Notes under the pieces: model-generated
Databases searched by the model: none
What the model saw: only the letters and a program-made list of their open reading frames with translations
What the model was told of the DNA's origin: nothing
Source: Ulota crispa
Lineage: Eukaryota; Streptophyta; Bryopsida; Orthotrichales; Orthotrichaceae
Length of the DNA stretch: 64,000 bases
Assembly: GCA_963920765.1 (NCBI GenBank)
Contig: OY987247.1
Location: 1,922,001-1,986,000, forward strand
Reading direction: 5' to 3'
Translations under genes and position numbers: made by a program
Shown here: in pieces, positions 21,578-33,138 of the stretch
Numbering within the stretch: the first letter of the stretch is position 1
How the letters are laid out: every line of letters begins with the position of its first letter

Positions 21578-23709
21578 CTATGTATGATCTTGAGTACATA
21601 CCCGAGGCAAGCGATCTGAAGATGCATGTGATGCTTGACTATCTGAGTCTGTGGGAGTTTGCTTCGTCATATCGTCGTTGTCATGTTTGAAGAAGCTTTG
21701 AAGGGCTCTGACGGTAAAATTTCGCATCCTATTGACTTCCATGGCAGAGAGATTTTTTAGCTGAAGACAACGCCATCCTTCATGCAATCAGTTTACAAAA
21801 TGTCTTCCCGGCGTTGACACAAACGAAAGCTAATGACTAAGCGCTTTCCCAGTGATGGCATTATAAACAATTGCAGCATGGATATCACGATGATGGTTGG
21901 ACAAACGAGTATCAAGTATAATTACAATAGTTCGATTCATCAAGAGTGGCATGGAACTCAGTAGAAGATATATCACCTTCACAGCATGAGTCCGACCAGC
22001 CAGGGTTTCCAGACCTTTCTCCACTTTGTCCCATCTTACGTCTTTAATATCTTCAAGCAACGACTGCACCTGTCCAATTATAACAATTCGCAAACTCAAA
22101 AGACTGTCCAGCTTTCATGTGCAAGTAAGTCTTCGTGTTGCAAATCGTTGTAAGTGATATAAACCAAGAACACAAAAAGGCGGTGACAAACACGTCAAAA
22201 ATGAGTACCATATAATTGTTCTCGAAATCCTCCCGAGCACTTCGCACATGCAGAAAAGATAACAGCAAAATCAAAAGAGGTTTCTCGCATTAATTTCAAA
22301 TATATAACATCTTTATTAGTCCTAAAGCACAAATAATACTGTAGAAGGAAACAAAAAAGGCAGCACTTGTTGAGATATAATTTGACTACATGCGCAGCAA
22401 GCTGTCATTGAAAATGACTTAATCTAGGCAGGTCAATCTCTATCAAGAACCTTAAAACAACAGTCACGAACACATTGAAGCGAAAACCTACTTGTCAAGA
22501 AGCAGCTTAGATATCTCGACGTAGTGGAATGGCAAAGGCTGAAACTCACGAGCAGCTTCTCTCTCCATCTCCAGCACTTCCGTCAACCTTTCTGTGTCAA
22601 TAAACAACTGTCATGATCGAATATTCATAACGCGTGAACCACAGAATTAATTATATGCTTTCTATCAGTGCTTCATATTCTAATCAACACCGCTTATGCA
22701 TCATCTTGTCCTTTCTTTCGATGTTACCACGTCCTCAAAGCCAAAATAGCGAACTCACCTATCGACATCCAACTCGGTGGCTGAATTCGACATTTGCTTC
22801 TTTTCTTCATTGCAATACCGAGCCAGAGCGGCACTGTTACAGGTATTTGAGGCCTGAATGGTCCGTATTCTCCCTGCAATATCGGATATAACAATTAACT
22901 TGCTGCAAAAGGTTTCGTTTACTGAGACGCGACATTTTGCATCCGTCTTCAATAGAAGCCATAGCTAAAAGGAGAGATTCTTAACTAAATAGCTCAATTA
23001 AAACACGTTATCTACGTGCTCCAAAGAAGTCTATGTCTGAATTAAACTAAAGATTACGGTGAGCTGCAAGGAATTATTCGTGTAGTCTATCAAGCACAGA
23101 AATATTTTGAAAATGGCACGTACACAAATCATATGAAGCGTATCCATTCGAACATTAGGAACAATGTATAGCTGAAAGGAGAGATTCTTTACTAAATAGC
23201 TCAATTAAAATACGCTATCTACGTGCTCCAAAGAAATCTATGTCTGACTTAAACTAAAGATTACGGTGAGCTGCAAGGAATTATTCGTGTAGTCTATCAA
23301 ATCACAGAAATAGTTTGAAAATGGCACGTACACAAATCATATGAAGCGTATCCATTCGAACATTGGGAACAATGTTGATCAACTCGTCCTCAGCCATGAA
23401 CTCCACCTGCAGAGAAAAAAAAGATTGATAGAACATCCGAACATTGTCAATTTATACGGGATCAATATTAGGTACTCCACTTGCATCGCATTTTGTAAGA
23501 TGATCCGAGAACAAGAAGTCATAGCCAATCACTAGTTCTAAATTTCGCACTCCACCGATTGACGAGAGAACAAGCATTTTTTTCGTGAAATCCGATTATT
23601 TTTGAGGAAAAGATAGGTACGGCAAAGGTTGTTGATAATTGAAAGGGAAGAGAGCACTTGCCTCGAGTTCCGTGAAGACGGCGGGCTCGGAAGCGCCCTG
23701 ACCCGCCAT
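21578..23709 (-). CDS. PSF2: GINS complex subunit PSF2, 7 exons
   Basis: PSF2 is one of four GINS subunits; GINS joins CDC45 and MCM2-7 to form the replicative helicase in the nucleus. Minus-strand exons: 23709-23662, 23406-23332, 22873-22759, 22591-22492, 22239-22209, 22069-21977, 21760-21578, giving 214 residues (Arabidopsis about 210). Family blocks: FMAEDELINIVPNVRMD, GPFRPQIPVTVPLWL, RSKCRIQPPSWMS, FQPLPFHYVEISKLLLD, SLLEDIKDVRWDKVEKGL and LSAMEVNRMRNFTVRAL. Every join keeps phase. Intron 1 begins GAG|GCAAGT, a good GC-AG donor with no usable GT alternative in phase; the other introns are GT-AG. The C-terminal tail after DRLPR is unlike known members, and a GTATGT donor lies there, so a further small 3' exon cannot be excluded. 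Intron 2 holds a partial copy of exon 2. Confidence 0.93.
22965..23374. repeat. Tandem duplication of about 208 bp covering part of PSF2 exon 2
   Basis: Copies at about 22965-23167 and 23168-23374 are some 95% alike; ATGAAGCGTATCCATTCGAA occurs at 23133 and again at 23341. The right copy includes the real 3' half of PSF2 exon 2 with its donor (23332-23374). The left copy carries the same exon part and donor inside intron 2 but lacks an intact acceptor side. It is a relatively recent intragenic duplication. Confidence 0.85.
23413..23471 (+). pseudogene. Protein-kinase subdomain IV-like exon fragment, antisense to PSF2 intron 1
   Basis: Between an acceptor-like CACCTGCAG and a donor-like TTAG|GTACTC the plus strand reads RKKRLIEHPNIVNLYGINI. 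HPNIVNLYG is the classic kinase subdomain-IV signature. The segment lies antisense in PSF2 intron 1. No continuation to HRD or DFG motifs was found downstream, so at most this is a kinase remnant, possibly the same lost gene as the fragment at 20341-20402. Confidence 0.4.
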
Positions 23710-23896
23710 AGCCGTGGGAGAACGGGCGAGGCAAAATGCGAAAGCTCCGTTGGAGAGCAAGCAAACCCTACGCACATCAATCTCCCGCCAGAAACGCCGA
23801 AGCATACAAGTCTTGAAAGATCGTAGTAAGTTACTAAACACGTGTATACCCAAGCCCATTTGTTTTGAGCTTCTTGGAGTACAGTACTAGGATCTC

Positions 23897-24113
23897 TTAA
23901 CCCCTGAAGGGCCCTTGGGCTCTAGAGATATGGTACCAAATACGGCTGCAACCAATATTTAAGAGTTTGAATCAGCTAGAAATTAAGAGTTACAATCATA
24001 CATATTGAAGGGTTGTATGATGGTGGATACATTTTTTTTGGAAAGCCTTCAGAACAACTCAAATATGTCTATACATACAACCGCAAAGGGCTTTCGGGCC
24101 ATTCAGGGGTTAA
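23897..24113. mobile_element. piggyBac-type MITE, 217 bp
   Basis: Left end TTAA-CCCCTGAAGGGCCCTTGG; right end reverse complement TTAA-CCCCTGAATGGCCCG. The interior is noncoding. The left flank ...TAGGATCTC is the same word that ends every unit of the tandem array immediately to the right, which links this insertion to the origin of that array. Confidence 0.75.
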
Positions 24114-24325
24114 CCCTTGAATGACTGAGCAGCCCTCAGGATCTCTTTACCCTTGTACAACTGAGCAGCCCTTAGGATCTCTTAACCCTTGAACGACTAA
24201 GCAACCCTTAGGATCTCTTTACCCTTGAACAACCGAGCAGCCCTTAGGATCTCTTAACCCTTGAACGACTGAGCAGCCCTTAGGATCTCTTAACCCTTGA
24301 ACGATCAAGCAGCCCTTTGCGACTA
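24110..24325. repeat. 36-bp tandem array built on TTAA-CCCTTGAA termini
   Basis: Six units start exactly 36 bp apart at 24110, 24146, 24182, 24218, 24254 and 24290. Each reads T(T/T)(A/T)A-CCCTTG.AC.A, then a GAGCAGCCCT-type block, then AGGATCTC; four units begin TTAA and two begin TTTA. The first part equals the terminus of the neighbouring piggyBac-type elements and the last part equals the left flank of the 217-bp MITE. The array therefore multiplied an element end plus its flanking DNA. Confidence 0.85.
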
Positions 24326-24531
24326 GTACAATACAGAGTATTTTTCTTGAATTTGGAGTGCATGCACACCTTTATTACATTTGAGATCAACAAAGAGGTT
24401 AGAATATAGATCAATGTTGTTCTAGTGAGATAATCAAGATCCCAAATTAAAACTTTTTGTTGGTAGCAAATGCCAGTTATATAACAGCGTACACACTATG
24501 TATTATAATAGCTTGGTTGTTCAAGGGTTAA
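24290..24531. mobile_element. piggyBac-type MITE, 242 bp, related to the element at 34999
   Basis: Starts TTAA-CCCTTGAACGATCAAGC and ends with the reverse complement of TTAA-CCCTTGAACAACCAAGC, so the TIRs match at 15 of 17 positions. Read on the minus strand, its interior aligns with the right part of the 34999-35337 element ('ttgatctatattc', 'aatgtaataaagg.gtg'). Its first TTAA is the last unit of the 36-bp array. Confidence 0.8.
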
Positions 24532-24967
24532 ACAAAACACAAAGTCCAAGTTTAGATAAGCTGCAAAAATCATCTTTGAATATCAAGTATGTGATCTTGA
24601 ATTAGGTGTGGTGTGGATCACATTCAGAAAGAAAACACAAGGATATCACATTTGAAAAGAAAACACAAGAGTATCACATTTGATTATTAACATGTCAAAC
24701 CTAAAATTTTGGTTCTGTAAATAATACGATGTTAAAATAATAATGATGTTAAGAAAGATAATGCTTGTAAAAATAAACAAAATTTCATCTCAAAATAAAC
24801 TCTATCAAATTACTGAATGACTTTACAATGGATTTTTTTTTATAGGATCAAGTGTATTTGATGTTGGTCTCTTAACGCTTTCACAATTAGGAAATCGAGT
24901 TGTGGAATGTTCAGATACTTTGATAAGAAAACACATAATAAGTTTAAAATTGCATTTTATGCAAATA

Positions 24968-25304
24968 CAGTGGTGTTTGGATAAGGTCAACACTTTGGGT
25001 TAGAAAAAAGTGTTGATCTTATCCAAGCATTGATCATAAACAAATACTTCATTTGTATTATGTTCCTTAGTTCTAGTGGTTGTAACTTTGGAGGTGCTTT
25101 TTTACCCATGTTTTTGGTACACTAACCAAAAACCTTTCTAATTGACGAGTAAAAATGAGCATTGATGAAAAACAAACATTGACCATATGCAAGCACTTGA
25201 TCTTAACCAAGCTCATAATACACGTTGTGGGCAAAAGGGGAGTGCGGCTGTGATCTTATCCGATTGTTGTTGTTACAAAGGTTGACATCAACCAAGCACC
25301 ATTG
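24968..25304. mobile_element. Candidate MITE, CAGTGGTGTTTGG-type ends, 337 bp
   Basis: The left end CAGTGGTGTTTGGATAAGG and the right end (reverse complement CAATGGTGCTTGGTTGATG) form imperfect TIRs of about 25 bp. The interior has nested hairpins, for example 'ataaggtcaacactt' facing 'aagtgttgatcttat'. CA(G/A)TGGTG ends recall hAT elements, but no clear 8-bp target duplication was seen. Confidence 0.45.
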
Positions 25305-28300
25305 TAATTGGTTTATAAAACCAACTGCCCAAACAAGAAAATGTTAATATTGATACCAATTTTGAAATCAAGTTTTGAGGGTTTTCCAACACAAAAATGG
25401 AGCCATGGACATTTGGAAATAAATGCAAACACATTTTTTAGCTTTTCCACCAACAAATAAAGATATATTTAAATTTTGGATGATAATGGGGTATTTACCA
25501 ATATTTTAAACCCTAAAAACGCATTCATGCTAGGAACAATGAGAAGGTGAGATATATATTATTAATCCACAAAAGGTTTAAATATAGTAGATATGCCAAT
25601 TATATTAAACACTTGACTATACACCTCTCTATATATTACAATCCTTGCTAGTGCTTTAAAATTACAAGTGCAATTGGATTTGAGCTAAATTTTATTATCC
25701 AATCCAATTGTCCAATAAGAGTGATGACTTCAATTCAAGGAACAACTAATGTGACTTTGATTAAGGAAAGTTTGCAATTTGGGTTAAAATTGAAGATTTC
25801 AAGTTTCTTGTCAAGTTTATTATTCATCTCAAGGACCTTTCATAGGTTGTTTTTATTTTATTTTATTTTTTAAATGGTTATCAAAATACTCAAAACACAA
25901 AAATCTAAATTGTGTAGTGGTCATGGCATATTTGTAACACAAAACCAACAGAATATTGAATTTAACCACCAAACAATCTTTTAGGGATAAATACCCTCAC
26001 TCCTTTTCAACATCCAATTAGATCTATTTTAACATTTTGTAATATAATGCACCCTCCATGAATTAAAGATGTATTTCTCTCATTGTGCTCAATACTTACA
26101 TTGGATTAAAGTAAATATTTGTTTCCTACATGCAAGCACTAGAGCAGTTGATATTTAAATTTTTACCTTGGATTTTACATTTCTTCTCTTGATGTATAAG
26201 TCTTCTAAGTACACATGAAGAAGTTCACTTGGAAACAAACCAAATGGTTCCAAGTGCTAACAATTCCAAAGGTCAATGGTGATGTTTAATGTATTAGCAA
26301 GAGCTAAAACACATCTTTAATAATCTTTCAAAAGATTAATAAAATGTACAAAAAGAAAGAAGATATCATGCCTAGTATCTTTTACAAAGATGCACATGTT
26401 CAAAAATTTGCTAAATTAATATCTTTTTATTAGCTTTCAATATGTATTTTTAGTTTTTATGCAAGGTAAAGAAATCACAACTAGTATTGGTTTAGCATTC
26501 ATGTTTGAAAAGCTAATAGATGTTATGATTGGATTACAATACTTGACCAAGTTAAAATCCAACATTGTACTTCTAAATTAAAAAATAATAAATTTACTAA
26601 CATGAATCTCATAAAAGTCTAATGATTTCAAATTAATTTCTACATATTAACTATTATTAATTGTTACATAATGTATAGCTTGATCACCAAGTAACTTTAT
26701 AAGAGTGCATATTTAAAAGTAAGACCAATCATGAATATCCAATTAAATATCTACCCATGTTTCTATAAACAATATCAATTTAAAAATTTGGTGAGTGTAA
26801 TTCTTGTAATTGGTGTTAGTAATTAATAACAGATAATAGAAATAGGATAGTGGTTAGTATACAAATTTCAATAAATTCATAATTGAAGTGTTGAAGGAAT
26901 AAAGTAATGCACTATTCACTACATGCATAACTATCCCATTGATTTTTTCAACATTTTGTTGTTGTGTGTATTGCTTCATTCATGCTCTTCACTTTGTTAA
27001 AACAATTTCAATTACATATTACATTGAGCATTCCACTTCACCGTTGGTGTTTGTACATCTTGAAATTGTATAAAATAAAAACCCTTTTTGTATTGTTTTC
27101 AATAATATTTGAGTACCATGTGTGCAATTTTGAGAAGATTCCAATGCATCAATATACATAATAATCAAATGTTGTGTGGATATGTCTTGAATTGTTGAGA
27201 TTTAAAGCAACAAGAATCCAATAATGATCTTAGACTACTCTTGAAAAACTTCACAATTATTCACAAAATAAACAACTACAATGCACTACAAGAGACTATG
27301 TTCTTGCATCCTTGGTTGGTTTTCTAGTAAGGTATCTACTCAAACTTCTTTGGAATAGCTTCTCTCCATGCAAAGCCTCTTCCCGTGGGTGCAGTTTTCT
27401 CCCTCAGAACAACTATGACTCCTTTTGCAGAGCACAATCTTTTGCACATCATTGTAAATTGTTACAACAGGGCGTCAAGACTTCTGCTTGATTCACTCTT
27501 AGTTGTTATTGCTGAGTTTAAAAACAGCAAACCCTACTTGCACCATTTAGTAAGATTGCCATGGAAAAGTATAGCAAAGTTTTTTATCTTTTCAAATATT
27601 ACCTTTAATATATTTGTTAGTATTCCATTCAAAGCCAAACAAAAGTCCAAATGCATCTTTGCATACCCATGTTTGCAACTACAATTTGAGTAGGAGTCTC
27701 TATCATTCCCAATTATGGTTTTTGATTGGTTGATTCCTTGAATAAGCCCCAAAACCTTTAGACTATGGGTCAAGGTCAAGTTTTCAAAACATATTTTAAT
27801 ATTCAAAAGACAAGATTTGACACAAACCCAAACCCAAGCTGAAAAATTGTATCTTCCAAAGATGTGAGGCCAATTCTTGAACTTAGGGTCATTTTCAAAT
27901 TTTATCAAAATATGATTATTTGAGTAAAAATATTCTTTTGAGACAGCCAACACCATAAGATGGAACAAAAAATTCAATAACTCTACTTGATCTTTGTTTT
28001 CATTCCTTCTCTCCTAAACTTGTCAAAATGGCCTTGACTTTTTGGCCACAAGGCCTTCACACAAGGGAATTGACCCTTCTACTTGGGGCTGTGCTCGAGA
28101 CCATTTGGGCTAAAGTTTTGATTGAAAAGGCCCAAATTTTCATGACCTTGACTACTAATGCAAAGTGGCCCTTATTGGAATCACATAAAACAAAGCTTGA
28201 TATGAAGAATATACAAATTTAGGAGCTTTGCTAAAAAAAGGAAGATCCAAAAAGTGTTTGAAACATTTCAAACCTCTACAGCCTACCCAAAATGCAAAGA

Positions 28301-28666
28301 ACCTATTTTGGACTTCAAAATGCTTTATAGCTAATAGCATAAAGTCAAGAAACACAGAGGTTCTCATAGGTTGTACAGGTGACTCACACGATTAGAATCG
28401 GATTTTAGAATTTGAATGTAAGTTTTATCATTTTCTCATGTCATAACTATCATTTGTGGCTTCAACACCTACAAACCGTCCAGAGCACACGAATACCGTA
28501 TGAATAATTTCTTAAAGCAAAAAAAATCACCTTCTAATGCTTGTACAACAGGGTTAATCTGCAACTGAAACTTGAATAAAGAGGACCAAACACATGGAGG
28601 ATTAGTGAATGATTAAAATCATCAACACATCATCAACACAACTCTTTATAGCAGCAATATCAAGTT
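25305..28666. other. AT-rich intergenic stretch without a recognisable gene
   Basis: About 3.3 kb of AT-rich DNA. The longest open frame (147 codons, minus strand, 27534-27977) is rich in Asn, Lys, Ile and Phe and shows no family motif or codon bias like the real genes nearby, so I regard it as chance. No clear inverted-repeat element was found. Confidence 0.45.
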
Positions 28667-29276
28667 TCAACCTGCTATAAATGGCACCTTCCTTTGTTCA
28701 ACAAAACACTGAAGATCCTCTCCCGATAGAGTTGTTCTGTATCTTGACTTCTGTTCAGGACATTCCACTTTCCCAGCAGGGGGGCAAGCATTATTTAAGG
28801 GAAGAGTAGTATGATAAACTGGACGTCGGCACCACATACTGGCAAGCATTCTTCGTAACCTACAAAACACTCTATGAGGAAGGCTTGCCAATCAAAGCAA
28901 GTACCTCAGTGCAGCCAGTAGCAAGGAGAAAATAAAGTGTAGGCAGAGGGTGTCAAAGAGAATTTGTATCAAGTGGATGGAAGAAAATTTCCAGGGATTG
29001 GACTTATGATAGCAAATAATATACAGGAATCGGTCTCTAACCAGGGCAGGCGATATTAAATCTGACTTATATAAAAACAGACCCTAATATAGGAAAGCCC
29101 TGAAGCTCCATTCTCGAGATAACAACAGCAACCTTCAGTCCATAGTGTGCCAAACTAGGACAATGCATTAGCAAGGTCACCGTGTATCACTGCATGCTCA
29201 AGAAGGAACAGTACTCTGCAAGCAACCCTCATTTTCGATGAACAACCTCAGGGCTGTTACTACTGTGACTGCGTCG

Positions 29277-29305
29277 AGACAGAGAGCGAGAGAGAGAGAG
29301 AGCAG
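29277..29305. repeat. GA microsatellite in the presumed 3' UTR of the HAD gene
   Basis: A run of GA dinucleotides with one C interruption lies about 25 bp beyond the stop codon of the minus-strand HAD-like gene. Confidence 0.7.
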
Positions 29306-29330
29306 GAGAAATGAGCGGACAAAGTTGTGC

Positions 29331-30741
29331 TCACGAAATTTGGCTGGCTGTTGCTTCCTCTTGAACAGCGGCAACGTAGTCTTGGCATTGCCAGAGGTCT
29401 GTCACCACGGCCACACCAGTGTCCTTCGCTGCACGCGCCTCCTTCGTATCGAAGCGGTCCAACAACAACGCATGCATGCCCAGGGAAGCTGCAGGAACAA
29501 AATCTTTTCGAAGGCTATCTCCAATATGCAAAACTTGCTCTGGGAGGATGTTGTTCCCTGCCCTCGACAGCGCAACTTTGAATATCTCAGGATTAGGCTT
29601 CTCCACGCCTTCAATCCCTGAGAACACACCAAAATCCCACTCCTCTCCCTGTACGAAACAACACCACTTCAGCATATTAGAAATGTTTTGAATATTTTTT
29701 CATGGTTAACCACAACTAATGACAGCACTCACTTCATCTGTTTGCACACCAGGCTGGACTTATTCGCAAGTGGTGTAAGCATGCTTGGGCTAAATACCTA
29801 CAACCACGAATCTTTGCAAAGAAATGGGGTTGTCTACTGAAACTTATAACGGTCTACAGCCTCCCACTGTGAAATTGCATTAAAAAGTCATACATAGTAA
29901 AAGGTTTGATCTCATCAAATTAGGCTCTTGTACCCCAAAGATCACGCTACAACTATGTACGTCTCCGAAAATCACACACGTGTTAAAATCCTTAAAGGGA
30001 TGCAAATAATATCAACACACAAACAGGGAAGACTCAATCAGTGACTCACTCACTACACATTGAATATAAGGTGGAAGAAGCCAGTGAGGAATCTGACCTG
30101 CTTTAGTCCTAATTGAGGTAGAATATCATCGCGATATCTGTAAGATGCATTACTAATAACTCCAACCACAATACCCTGTGCTCGTACCCATCTCAGAAAG
30201 GGCTTTGCGTCTTCGAACAATTGGTATGGCGCCGAAGACCCAAAGATTCCATAGATACGCTTAAAAAGGGCATCAAACTCTTGGTCGGTATAGTGATAGC
30301 CAGCCTGTTAGCCACACACCATTTGAAGTCGTCTCAAAAGTAGAAGAACAAGCTCAAAAATGGAGATACAAATCCTAAAATCATAGCAGTGAATTGGAAT
30401 TGGATGAAAGATGGCACCTCAATGAAGGCCTTCCTAACGCATATCCGCCACCATTCTTGGTTTGGAATATTGCTGAGCTTGCCAAAACACGGGTACATCA
30501 TGTCCATCTCCTTGTACGCGACCTTGAAACCCTGGTGCATACGCTCGTAGTCAGGGCACGGCAGCCCGGACCTCGTGGCAGCTATGCAGTAGTAATCCCC
30601 CAAGGCCCCCTTGTAACACATCAATGTCCCGGTTACATCCACTGTCACGCATTTCAGCGGTTGCGTTGGAGCCTTCAATGCTTGCTTGAGTAATGCATGA
30701 CCGCCTGCGGTTGCAGCTTGCACAATGGATCTCCTCACCAT
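29331..30741 (-). CDS. HAD-superfamily hydrolase, HDHD3-like, 3 exons
   Basis: Minus-strand exons 30741-30418, 30304-30098 and 29648-29331 encode 282 residues, close to plant HDHD3-like proteins (about 290); introns are GT-AG and in phase. HAD motifs: I VDVTGTL (Asp35 as nucleophile), II VISNAS (Ser159), III EKPNPEIF (Lys194), IV HIGDSLRKDF (Asp221, Asp226). The second Asp usual in motif I (DxD) is replaced by Thr, as I recall for this subfamily, so classical phosphatase activity is uncertain. A C1-type cap fits between motifs I and II (residues about 45-145). The N-terminus is Ala/Arg-rich and could target an organelle, but no site is clear. The substrate is unknown. The upstream DNA carries a tandem duplication and a GC-richer presumed promoter. 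Confidence 0.92.
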
Positions 30742-30943
30742 AGCTTCTGCTTACAACCTCTTCAAAAACAAGAGACTATTACAGTCGCAGAATATATACG
30801 ACCTTTCCAGTAGTTGCTGTCTTGAACAGTACACTTCAAAATTGAGCATTAGGAAACTAATCTGCGTATCACACTGCTGGTTAGTCTCATAGTTTGCTCA
30901 TGAATAAAAAGGAATAGGTACGAGGTTGCAGATACAGTAAGAA

Positions 30944-31852
30944 ATCAAGACCTAAAGTATTAGACAGAACACTACATTATTCAACATATCTCGCAACAAA
31001 TCGTCTTTCTTACACTACCATCTCTGCAGCACGATTGCAGCCTCATAGACTGTAAGGTCCTCCATACAAATCTTACACCTAAGCTCTGCTTCTCCACTCC
31101 AAAATAACTTCATTCCTGAAATAGAACCAGAGATGCCTAAAATGGGAGAGGAATTTGATGTAACCTGCAATCGAACAAACCCTACACAATTTGACTCGAT
31201 CCGTAATTACGTCCAAGCTCGTTCGGCGAACACAATTAAGCCATTTGCGAAGCTTCTAAAGGAAAGACTGTAACACAGAGCTCTGAGAAGTATTGGCCCT
31301 GCGTACTACAAATGCAACTGTCTCTCAGTTTATTGCACGGAGCGAGACCTCAATCATGTATGGACTTTGTTCGCAAGATTTCCACATTCAGTGGCAGCGT
31401 TCGGGATATCAAGACCTAAAGTGTTAGACAGAACACTACATTAATCAACATATCTCGCAACAAATCGTCTTTCTTGCACTACCATCTGTGCAGCACGATT
31501 GCAGCCTCATCGACTGTAAGGTCCTCCGGACACATCTTACACCTAAGCTCTGCTTCTCCACTCCAAAATAACTTCATTCCTGAAATAGAAGCAGGTATGC
31601 CTACAAGGGAGAGGAATTGATGTAAACTGCAATCGAATAAACCGCAATTAAGCTTCAAGCTCGTTCGGCGAACACAATTAAGCCATTTGCGAAGCTTTTA
31701 AAGGAAAGACTATAACACTGAGCTCTGAGAAGTATTGGCCCTGCGTACTCTAAATGCAATAGTCCTCAGTTTATTGCACGCAGCGAGACCTCAATCATGT
31801 ATGGACTTGTTCGCAACATTTCCACATTCAGCGGCAGCGTTCGGGATATAAA
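30944..31852. repeat. Tandem duplication of about 464 bp upstream of the HAD-like gene
   Basis: Copy A 30944-31407 and copy B 31408-about 31852 align throughout: ATCAAGACCTAAAGT, 'tctcgcaacaaatcgtcttt', GCAGCACGATTGCAGCCTCA, CACCTAAGCTCTGCTTCTCC, 'gagaagtattggccctgcgt' and AGCGAGACCTCAATCATGTA. Substitutions and small indels put identity near 90%. The duplicated DNA is the 5' flank of the minus-strand HAD gene and may contain duplicated 5' UTR or promoter elements. Confidence 0.85.
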
Positions 31853-31879
31853 TAAATTCTTCATTAAAAAAAAACAGAG

Positions 31880-32340
31880 CAATATAAGAGAAGCCGCTAC
31901 CTGAGCTGCCGACAGATATCCACCTTGAAACCAAAGCCCTGGGGCACCTCCGAAGCGATTTGTTTGCACATAAGCTATTCTGTGGAGCAGCATTCCGTGG
32001 TCGCACGTCGCAATGCCGTCTTGTCTTTGTATCAGTCACGCTCACCCGGTGTTGCGCCGGGCGGGGAGTGCCATGGGTGGGAGGGTAGCAGGGGAGTGAA
32101 GGAACCCGTTGTTAGGTCGCGGGTCCTTGCTGACTCACTCACTTGGTCGAATGGCGGGTACAGACTACCGAAGTTCGGGCAAGTTTCGGCGCTGCTGAGG
32201 CGACTGGTGACTCGACATTTCCTGCTCATGTTTCTGACGTTTGTCGTGCTGGGGCCCACACAGCTGTCCATTCCGTATGGTGGGACCAAGGTCCGGGAAG
32301 AACCGACGGCTAGTTCAATGTTAGCTGATTGAAATGAGAA
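31880..32340 (-). promoter_or_regulatory. GC-richer block, candidate distal promoter or 5' UTR
   Basis: Composition rises sharply relative to the flanks. On the minus strand a good donor (CAG|GTAGCGG at about 31901) suggests a noncoding first exon that could belong to the HAD-like gene. The plus-strand 135-residue frame here matches no family and is probably a by-product of composition. Confidence 0.3.
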
Positions 32341-32986
32341 AAAATCATCTGCAATTTGTAAACTTCTTTAGGTTTTTTATTTATAGTATGAAATAGAGGA
32401 AATAACTGATATAGTTCCTTGATAATCGGTTCAATACAAGAATTGAAAGAAAATTACCAAAAAATCTCAAGTATTTCTTAGACCTTAGGTGGGACCGGAG
32501 AGGCAAAATCTCATTGTTTCTGCAATTGTGGTAAGTGTAATAATTTGTCTCCTATCTTTGAATTGTTCTATGGTATTCTCTTCTTCAGTTTTAGATAAAA
32601 CTGAGGTCTTGGAATCCAAATCTGAATTCAAAATTCTGAAATTCAATCTCTTGATTGTAAACATCTAAATGCTCACATTTTCTAACTGATAAAAAGCTAG
32701 AATTTTCTATCATGGCCCTACATAACGACATGCCATCTAACCTTAGCTACACAAACTCTAGTAGCCAGCCCTTAGTGATTCATATTTAGAGAATCTCTAC
32801 TGTTGCTATCCTAAGTTGACACTTCAAAAGATTATATTTATTTTTGAAGAGTCCTAAATTCTTGTTCTTCACTTGTACTTTAAATGTGTCCCTATAGTCA
32901 AGTAACCATTCACCAAGGGGAATATAGGATAAAACTCACTAAATTTAAGATGAATAGTGTTTGAAGGACCATTGCTTGACACCCTA

Positions 32987-33138
32987 AGGGCGTCCTTCCA
33001 TGTGAGACCGGTGGTTGGTGGAGCTCACCAATAATTAGTCAAATGGGATTCCAAAAAAATAGGAACTCCCACTAGACCAATTATTGGTGACCTACAATGA
33101 GCTTCACCAACCACCAATCTCACATGGAAGGCTGCCCT
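32987..33138. mobile_element. Small hairpin MITE, 152 bp
   Basis: Left AGGGCGTCCTTCCATGTGAG and right (reverse complement AGGGCAGCCTTCCATGTGAG) extend inward as about 60-bp arms ('ggtggttggtg', 'caccaataatt') around a loop of about 30 bp. Noncoding. Target duplication is unclear. Confidence 0.65.

Noticed and set aside
27534-27977. 147-codon minus-strand open frame
   Set aside because: Low-complexity AT-driven composition, no motif, no splice or conservation evidence.
28667-28891. 74-codon minus-strand open frame downstream of the HAD-like gene
   Set aside because: No family resemblance and no convincing splice link; could be a real exon but unsupported.
31925-32332. 135-codon plus-strand open frame in the GC-richer block
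   Set aside because: No domain; the composition explains open frames on both strands, and the region looks like a promoter or UTR.
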